Assembly: GCF_900963305.1 (NCBI RefSeq)
Contig: NC_042524.1
Coordinates: 5,937,764-6,001,763 of the forward strand
Source of the DNA: Echeneis naucrates
Taxonomy: Eukaryota; Chordata; Actinopteri; Carangiformes; Echeneidae
Direction: 5' to 3'
DNA: 64,000 bases
Position numbers and translations under genes: made by a program. Under the pieces are notes generated by a model that did no database searches, was not told the origin of the DNA, and saw nothing but the letters and a program-made list of their open reading frames with translations. Position 1 is the stretch's first letter. The number at the start of each line of letters is the position of its first letter. Of this stretch, positions 55,693 through 64,000 are shown in pieces.

Positions 55693-56411
55693 CTGCCTCC
55701 TGTCCCCACCTCAGAACTTTTTTCTTTTTAACGCTCAGCACCTCGGGGCGCCCGCTTGCCGAAATCGAAGGTGAGAATCCTGCAGGTTTAGCAAAAGCGA
55801 GTGGAGGTTGTAATGACGCTAATGTTTGCAACACTGGACCAAACTCGCCCTTTTACAGCAGTCACTTCTTACTTTTTATCTGTGTCAAATTTAGTGTAGC
55901 ATAATGTAGTGTAGTGTAGACAAACTTTTCTTTTATTTCATCTCCCTGCCAGACAAGTAGTGTTACTAGAATGGCTGGTATCTAGATGTTTTTTCATTGA
56001 TTTTTCAAATCAGCAGATAGCAATGAAAATATCTTTTTGCTAAGCATAATCGGGCTGTTTTGAGGATGATATACTAATCCAAAGAAACTCTCATTTGCAC
56101 AGTGCTTTCTTTAAGTCAATACATTTAGGTCAGGATAATATATACAATTTTTAAAAATGTGGATTTTGGCCAAATACAATCTGGGACCGCTGAGATGGAC
56201 AAGCAGAAAGAAAAATGGACATGACCGCTCTGACATCACAGCAATCACTCTCATACTGTACATCTGAGAAGCCCTCCTTGAAGAGACAGGAAGAATGTGT
56301 GAAGCAAAAGTAGTTTTGCCAGGAGCAGTTTTGGATCATGTTCAGGAGGCTCTCGCTCTGCAAAGAGGATGTACTATAGACTTAATTTGTACAAATTATT
56401 TGATAATAGAC

Positions 56412-56483
<72 letters not shown>

Positions 56484-58386
56484 GGTGAGGAACTTTAATT
56501 TTCCCATCCTCTCCTCGTTATCTGCTGCTTGTCAGAGGTGAGGGTTTACAGGTCAGTCTCTCTGTTGCACACAGCTCAGGCTCATGGAGGGCACTGGTTA
56601 TATATTTATGCCAACATTATCACTGATGGAAACCAAGTTACAAGGCTGAAAGAGCAGTGGTGTCGCAATCTGTCTCCTGAAGATCTCAGGTTACAACTTG
56701 ATATATGGTTATCTTACTCTGAAACTATTCCTCTGTCTGTCTGGAAGTAAGCCGTGGTATTGTTGTTGTTGTCTTTGTATTTGCTCAGCCCAGTCTGTTT
56801 TTGATGAAACATGTTTTACTGATTTATTATCTGTATCACACTTATCTTTCCAACTAAGGCGCAAGGATATATGGGTATTCTCAGAAACATATGCTGCAAC
56901 AATGTTATAATCGTAATAGTGCGTCATTTCTGTTTTCATGGGTTTGAACAGTTCAGTTCAGAAGTGAAACTGCCATCTGTATGAATATGCAGGGTGTTGT
57001 AAATTTGTATGTGCCTCTTTTGTCGAGAGCTCCTTTTCCATTTATGTAAAAGTTAATTAAAAAAAAAAAAACACTAAAACATTTTATTCTACAATAACCA
57101 ACAGGCTCTAGATTGGCAGCTGGGTTGCCAGTTCTGTATGAATTTTCTCACAAGAAAGCTTAACACATCATGAGGGTGTATCCCGTCATGACTCCAGATG
57201 TTTACTGCAGTGTTGTGTGTTTGTTTGACGTGACTATGGAAGTCTAAAAGGCTTTAAATTATCAGAATTAGAGAGAAACTCTCCTTATTTCTCTTTTTTT
57301 TTTTTTTTTTTTTTTTATTATTATAAAGCTCCAGCTAATGGAGAAGCACCCCTTTTTCCTCCCCTACGACAACTAGGATATGTCTTGCAGCACAATATTG
57401 ATAGATTGTTTTTGGTTTTGTTTAGTTTTTTTTTGGGGGGGGGGGGCGCAGGGGGTCGACAATCGAATGCAGGTCCTATTTCAGCTTCTTTGGTGTTTCA
57501 ATGGGATAAGAATATGTCAAAAGGGACGTCTATGTCAGCAATATGGAAAAGTGAATTTATTGAGAAACATTGAAAAGGGGTTTGGAGACTAATCATCTGT
57601 TGAGGATTGTATATTGTTTGTGTGAGCATGCCTTTTCTCGTGTCATCAGGTGTGACTTTGCTGTGTTATATGTCTGTTTGTTACCATGATGGTGGCGCAT
57701 ATTCAAAATAGTGGCAAATACATTTTAAATGTGTGCAAGATACTTATAGGAGTAAATATATTATTGAAAATGTACAAACTGATATTATAAAATTAAAATG
57801 GCAAAAATCTGCAACAAAGCTTCTTTTCTTTTTTTTTTTTTCTTTTTTTTTAATCTTGTAAATGCAACAAGCGAAATAAGCCATGAAGGACTCGGATGAT
57901 TCAGAACATTATGTGCAAAACATTAAAAAGAAAAATACATGACTTGTTTGTAACTTGCTATATTTAGACATAATGTACGTAAGTCAAACAACGAATGTTC
58001 ACAGGTTTCCTGCAGACACGTTTCAATTAATTGGAGCAATAATTCGGCTGCAATATTGCTCATTTCAGAAGTGTGGTGGCTGGAAGCTGGAACTTTGCTT
58101 AAAAACTCTACACTTTGTTCTCTTTGTGCTTTTCACTTGAGCTTTCACGTTTTCCACCAGTAGTGTCTTTATAAACACCTGCTCCGCCGTGCACACACAC
58201 ACACACTCCCCTCCAAAAAAAAGAACAGAAACTTTCCCACCCTTCAGCAGACAGATGGGAACTTAAGCTTCTAGGTTCAAACTGGCCATTTTGCAAAGTG
58301 AAGCTCATCCAGAGCAACCAAGTGACAACAACAGGCCCCACTTTTGACTGAAAGGAGGCTAAATTGTCAAACAGGTTATCCCAGGT
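55693..58386. other. Spacer between convergent abhd11 and the bicdl2-like gene
   Basis: Should hold both 3' UTRs. Contains an (AT)n tract and poly-T runs (for example 57294-57316). No further exon supported. Confidence 0.6.
56413..56479. repeat. Long (TA)n microsatellite
   Basis: About 33 uninterrupted TA units, the longest AT tract in the window and able to extrude as a cruciform. Confidence 0.95.
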
Positions 58387-61300
58387 TCAGTCAAGGGATA
58401 CGACCTGGAAGCCCTTGTCGTCCCGGCCAAACTCGGGATCTTGCCCTGCTGCATCCTCTCCATTGCGACTGAACTTCCCCCCCCTCAGCTTGTCCCTCCA
58501 GGTGCGTTGGGTGTTAGGAGGCGTGCTGGGAGGTGGCGCAGAAGAAAATGCATTACTGGAGACGAAGATCTGGTTGGAGTTGGTCATGGGAAGGGTGGGT
58601 GCAGACAGAGGAAAATTGGACGGCCGCTGGTTGAGGGGCTTGTTTTTTCTCCTCAGGAGGCCCAGGCGGCTGGGTTTCTTCTGGTCCTGCTCCGCCTGAT
58701 ACTGACTCTGAATCTGCTGGTGCAGGACAAGTTGAAAGTCCTCCTGTGTAAACAAAGAGGATATCAGTACGCAGTGTTTGCATTCTCCTTTAGGGGGAAA
58801 TAAGGTAGGTCAGAAAAAGGGGAGTGTAAGATGTTTTTCTTTCTCATCAAGGGAAGGTAGACTTGCATTAAAAAAAAAAACAAAAAAACTGAACTGTGAT
58901 TGAATCCAGGGAGCAGGAAGCCGGGTATCACCAGATGGAACACCTAGGCCTGAGGCCAAGACACTGTGGTAGGTTACCAGCTGCCAAGAACCGTGTGCTC
59001 TGCATGTGCCGAACAAAGTATGTGTTCCTTTTAATTGTAATTACGGTTATGAGTGTGTCTCAGGGCGAAACATGTTCTCAGTCCTGAAAGCAACATCATG
59101 TGCATGACATTAATTAGGCATGTGCTTGTTTATGCGTGTGTGTTTTCTTATTTCTTCACTTCTCTGGCTGTTCAAACTTTCCCACCATCTCTAGTGTGCT
59201 CAGTGCGACGGCATCTTTTTTATCTGGGAGCTCAGTTCTGCCTTTCTCCAGAGGACACACCTTTTTCCTTTATATTTGTTAAAGATTAAACTGCTCTCAG
59301 GGTTTTACCTTCCAAGCCTCGAGTTCCAGCGACATCTCCAGACGTTTCTGCACGGCCTCCAGCAGCTGGTTGTTCAGTGTCATCATGTCCGTCTTGCTTC
59401 GCAGCAGCTCGTCCTCCATCGCCTTCTTCCTGCACAGCGGAACAGAAAGCGTGACACATTCCTCAAGTTCCTCAAGTCTTTTTCCCAACTTCCTTAAATC
59501 TTGACTCATCAGTTATTTTTTACGTGTGTGCTCACTTCTCTATGGCTTCATCTCTGTCCCGCAGCGCCTGCTGCAGAATAGCACTGTCCTCTGCTCCTTT
59601 TCCAGGTTTGAACTCCTCAGACGGAAAGGTACAGGAAGCCAATGGTTAAATGGATAAAACTTACTGACGTCACTTACTCACACTCTCACGTACATTTTCC
59701 TAAACTCCAAACATACAGAACATACCAGACAGACTTAGATCACGACGTCACCTGCAAACTTGTCAGACCACATAGCTTGGCTATAACACCAGAGTGGAGG
59801 AATGAGGGGTCGTATCCAGGTATTAATGAGGGTGGTACTTCATCAGGATGCTTTTTAAATGACTTATTATATTAGACTTCTTACATAAAACTCCCTCTCT
59901 CACTATATACATTTCCTGCTGTCCTTACCAGAGTATGTAAATGAATTTATAATAATTTTCTGGTTGAAAGAATCTTGAAGTGAGGCATCTACTTCTAAAA
60001 ATCTGAGATCCAAATCTAATTTAATTGTGACCTTTGTCACCTGCCCTGTTCTTTATGAGCAAAGCAAACACTGCTCCGAGCACCATGCCCAATAAAACCA
60101 TTTGAAACTAAGAGTGCAAGGAAACTGAGGAGCGTTGTTTGAGAGCATGTCGGTGTTTCCTTCACCTGTTTAGTGTGGCTGATGGCCAGTGTACGTGCCA
60201 CAGTCTGCAGCTGGGCCAGGGCGTCGTCCAGGCAGTTTTCCCCCGCAGAGGGTTCTGGCATGCTGGACTGAGGCTCTGTCAGCGGGTGCAGCAGCCGCAG
60301 AACAGACAGGACTTCTTCTGTAACCTGGAGAATAAATAAAGAGGGTTAAATCATCGGGATCCTGCAGAGCTCAGTGCAGGGGCTCTGTGTATGACCTTTA
60401 CCCTCTCTCTGTGCTGGCTCCAGCCTGGTCCATCCCTTCTCCCCTGTAGTTTGTCCACCTGGGCCTTGAGCTTGATGCTTCTCCTCCGAGATAGCTGCAC
60501 TTCTTTTCGCACTTCGTTAAGCTGCACACAATAAACAGCCCATCAGTGCATTTTTTTTTTTTTTTGGCTTTCCAAAAGATTACACACCCGGAAATGGAGG
60601 AAAGGACTACCTCATGACATCTTACATAATATAAACAGAAACTGATCATCTAGATTGCTAGGTGAAACTCAAAGAAAGCACAAGAAATCCAGTCGTACCA
60701 GCTAAGGTGCTATTCTGCACACAAATACTGCAAATACGCACAAAATAAATACACAAACAAAGGCAGATCAAGCTCATTGACAGGTGAAAAGAGGTGCCAA
60801 CTGTTTTTAACATTACAAAACAAATCATGTCATAATGAGGAGACAAAGCGTCCTGATGTATAAATAATCAGTTGGGTGATCAGGACATCGGGACATCACA
60901 ACACTTCTGTATGCTGATAAAGTCTGAAGTGATCCTGTCAGCAGAAACCGTTTCTGTCCTGTATAACAGGTTTTATTGCTGTTTAGCAAGTCTGTTTTTA
61001 GAGGAACAGATTCAAACTGTACTGTAAAAACTTTTACTTTCCACTATTGTTATGAAATTCACACTCATCATGTCATAGACATCAGTCTCACACCCAGTTA
61101 GGACATAAACAGGCTGCCTACCGTTTCTGAGACATGTCCCAGTGTCCTGCGTCTGCTTAGGGGTCGGCCATTCTTTAGCAGATCTGGTAAAGTGCCATTA
61201 AGGTAGCTCCTCTGGAGGGAATCCTCTCCTTCACTGGCCAAGTGGCCCGACCTTGAGGAGTCTCTCATACCATCAGTGGTTAGTTCACCTTGACTGTCTT

Positions 61301-61655
61301 TCTCCTCAGATTTTATGGAGCCGCTGTCGTCCATTAGCTCCTCTTCACCCAGATCTTTTCTGCTCAGCTCAGGGATAAGGCATGACATGTCAAAGGACAG
61401 CAGATCAGCACAGTTTGGACCTTCTGGGCCATTACAGACCATATCCCTCTGTTCCCCGTCATCTTCAGATTCCTCTGGATCCTCCCGCTCTGGTTCTGCT
61501 GGGAGAATTGTTGGCCGGTAAGATGACGAGCTGCCCCTGAGCGAGCCAAGCTGTCTTTCCTCCACACGGTTAAGGGAGGAGTAGAGCTGTTCACTGGTGG
61601 TGACCCGAGGTCTCAGTTTCTCATTGAGGAGTGAGAAAGGCTGATTGTAATCCAT
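58387..61655 (-). CDS. BICD-related cargo-adaptor-like protein with atypical N-terminus, 6 exons, 456 aa
   Basis: Minus-strand exons 61655-61122, 60521-60402, 60324-60166, 59615-59536, 59429-59309 and 58743-58387 join in frame at GT-AG sites. The ATG at 61655 is the first after an in-frame TGA. Residues 272-360 (ALRDRDEAIEK, TDMMTLNNQLLEAVQKRLEM, LELEAWKEDFQLVL) match the C-terminal coiled coil of BICDL1/BICDL2, the part that binds Rab GTPases or kinesin cargo. Residues 179-218 form a shorter basic helix. The first 178 residues are acidic, Ser-rich and low in coiled-coil character (DLLSFDMSCLIPELSRKDLG); they do not resemble the long N-terminal coiled coil with which BICD adaptors recruit dynein-dynactin. 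The last 100 residues are Pro/Asn/Ser-rich and end GFQVVSLD. The claudin neighbours fit human BICDL2, which sits near CLDN6/CLDN9. Missing upstream exons, or a distinct short paralogue, remain possible; no symbol is assigned. Confidence 0.72.
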
Positions 61656-64000
61656 GATCTTGGTAGAAGTCCCAGGCAGAAGAAGAGTCAATCAAATCAC
61701 CTGCAGACACTTGAAGCTTTATAAAGATGGAAGAGGAGGCGGTTGACAGAAACACAAGAAGGACGGAGAATGACAATATGAATGTCTCCAAACTGGCTTT
61801 TCCTGAACGGCATGCGTCTTCACAGGGACGTGACATGACACGATGTGATGTCACTGCAGGCTCATGGGTTCATACGGTCTCTGGGTTTTCTTCCTCCTTT
61901 CAGTCGCTACACAAACACATGACGTGTTAACATACCAGAGCTGCACGGTAACAAAGGAGGGAGGGCATTTGATCTTTGAACATTTGGCAGGCTTGACATA
62001 GAATAGCTGACTATAACAGACAATTGTGTTGACAATTTGCCCAAACAAAATATATAACAAAGCAGGTGGACTTTCAGCACTGCAGGGTATAAAAATAACT
62101 TACAAAGTCACAGCCGCAGCAGCCGTCATCTATTTATTTTTGGAAATGAACTGCTTTGGGGAAAACACCAAATACAGTTTCCCCTCAGAGTTAGGTAGTT
62201 TTGATGACAGACATCCTACATATACCACAAGATGAGTCAGTGGCGCACACACACATCCTGCTTTGTAACTGATAATGTAACATGATTATGGGCAGTCAGA
62301 TGGGACCTGATTTGAAGGATGCGGCCAAAGTACAACGTGACCGAACCTCAACCGCCCAGATATTTTACTTCTAATTTAACATTGCTTCCTGCTTGTGTCT
62401 TTCCATATAAGTGACACAATGTTCTGCCAGCTTCAGATTGTCAACTTAAGTCTACAATTGTTTGGGTTGAGTTTTCACTTGGCTGTACAAATGAGCTGTG
62501 ATGGGACAGGTGACCTGTCCAGGGTGTTACCCCGCCCTCGTCCAGTGTAAGCTGGCACTGGCTGCAGCACCCCTGCGACCTGGAACAGATAAACTGTAGA
62601 AGATGAATGAATGTACACATCATTTGTTGCAATCTACTTCAACAAATGATTTTGTCTCAAGGCAGCAGGAACTGGTACACGATTATGGTGTACAGATATG
62701 TGATTTGTTTTCCATCTCATGTCTGCCTAAAAGTCATACACACGCTTTTTGTCCCGGAAACTAATTCAATTTGCATATACCCTTTTGTAGGAAGAAACAA
62801 TTAGACACCAACCAAGTAGGTGGGCCACCACATTAAAGGTGGTTGTCGCTCTGTACTCAATTAGCATCTCAACTATTTTACATTTTATCCAAGTCCAACC
62901 TAATTAAGGTATGTGAGAAATGCTCCTTATTCTAGCACTTCAGTTCACGTGCTGCTCTTTTATTTCTCTCCACTGTAACCAACACGTGTCAAACAGTCAG
63001 TTAATTGTATGTTCAGCCTTCAAGATCCAGTGATTTCAGAGAATATCTTTGAACCAGTTTTGTTTTGTGTCCAAACAGCCTGGAGCAGGACAGATGCAGA
63101 CAGATCTCCGCAAGTGTATCAACAAAATTTGTTCAAATAAACTGTAAACCAAGTTATTCTATATTACTCAGATAAAGAATTCGTTCTGCTGTTTTCTGAT
63201 TCCATTCAAGCTTATATTTAATCATCTATTTAATTTCACAGATCAATCCTATTAAGTCTTTTTATATTGTCTTGTGTTTCTTTCATGTTTAAGGATTTAT
63301 GTCATGTTGATAAAGACATTTTCTCATGTTTATCAAGTGAGCTTTTAAGGTTAGCTGTTAAATGTGTCTGAGGTTCCAAGAGGTGCTGAACTCCAAATAC
63401 AAAGATTTTTTCCTAAAGGTCGCGTTTGCTAGTCTTTTAGCTCCAGGTTCAGACTATCAGACATTATTAGACTACATTTGTAGAGAAACTCTACATGGGT
63501 GCCAGACAAACTGTGGACCTGTGCAGGGAAAACAGGATGTTCAGATGCAGTGGAGGAAAGAGAACTGCAGGACTGATATGAATAGTTTCATATAACCTGG
63601 AACACTGTCCGAATGTTTTGCTGTCACAATAAACAGGCTGTCATATGAAATTGTGTGACAATAAAAAAACATTCTGTGCCACTGATAATTCTCACTCACC
63701 ACTTGTGTCTGATCGTTGAGATAACTTCTTTAGGACATAAAGAATATTTGGCTTGACAGTTACTTTTTACTTCAAAACTGTTGAACCGTGCTGCTCAACA
63801 GTCTCAGACCCAACAACCACGCAGCAGGACACTTGTGATGAGAAAGTAAACAAACTGGGGAGCCTCTCACTAACACAATAAACCAATTTACACTCCAGTC
63901 ACATAAAAGTCCCAACAAAGACAAGATCCCAGGATGTGGAAGAAAGGACACCAGTGTTGACATCACTCGCTGTCTTAATCTTTCCGCTCAGTCAATGAAG
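61656..64000. other. Upstream region of the bicdl2-like gene
   Basis: Includes its leader and promoter; a possible acceptor (GTCTGCAG) lies about 55 bp before the ATG, so a non-coding first exon may lie upstream. One interspersed-repeat fragment is present. No additional coding exon with BICD-type coiled coil was found up to the window end. Confidence 0.5.
62498..62612 (-). repeat. Fragment of the teleost interspersed repeat
   Basis: Reverse-strand copy: 'gacaggtgacctgtccaggg', 'ttaccccgccctcgtccagt', 'ctgcgacctggaacagataa' and a 'gatgaatgaatg' end. Confidence 0.75.

Overview
The window is vertebrate nuclear DNA, most likely from a percomorph-type teleost fish. Protein-coding genes have many short exons with GT-AG introns. 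Intergenic DNA is AT-rich with long CA/TG and AT microsatellites, small remnants of Tc1-like transposons and a common teleost interspersed repeat. A large tandem array of claudin genes of the claudin-3/4/6/9 type is typical of fish. The species cannot be fixed from the sequence.

Layout. From 2.5 to 4.0 kb on the minus strand lies a five-exon methyltransferase gene (mettl27, the WBSCR27 homologue). From 5.1 to about 13.1 kb on the plus strand lies a 16-coding-exon merlin gene (nf2 family; ERM-like tumour suppressor). From 18.3 to 43.6 kb there are ten claudin genes, seven on the minus strand and three on the plus strand. Nine of them are single-exon. One (23.2-25.1 kb) has three exons and a divergent tail. 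An AT-rich, gene-free stretch of 8.7 kb follows. At 52.3-55.7 kb (plus) is a six-exon abhd11 gene (mitochondrial alpha/beta hydrolase, WBSCR21 homologue). At 58.4-61.7 kb (minus) is a six-exon gene whose C-terminal half is a BICD-related cargo-adaptor coiled coil (bicdl2-like).

How the genes relate. The claudins encode four-pass tight-junction proteins that set paracellular permeability. The array looks like repeated local duplication followed by divergence of extracellular loops and cytoplasmic tails: most end in a PDZ-binding -YV or -FV, but three do not. Merlin is a cortical FERM protein acting at junctions, so its linkage to claudins is suggestive, though no functional link can be read from sequence. 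The combination abhd11 + claudin-3/4-like + mettl27 recalls human 7q11.23 (Williams-Beuren region), while bicdl2 beside claudin-6/9-like genes recalls human 16p13.3. The window may therefore preserve an older linkage of both.

No RNA genes, CRISPR arrays, retroviral or other capsid-bearing elements were recognised. The most unusual items are the three-exon claudin, the tail variants of the claudins, the BICD-related gene without the usual dynein-binding N-terminus, and two perfect DNA palindromes.
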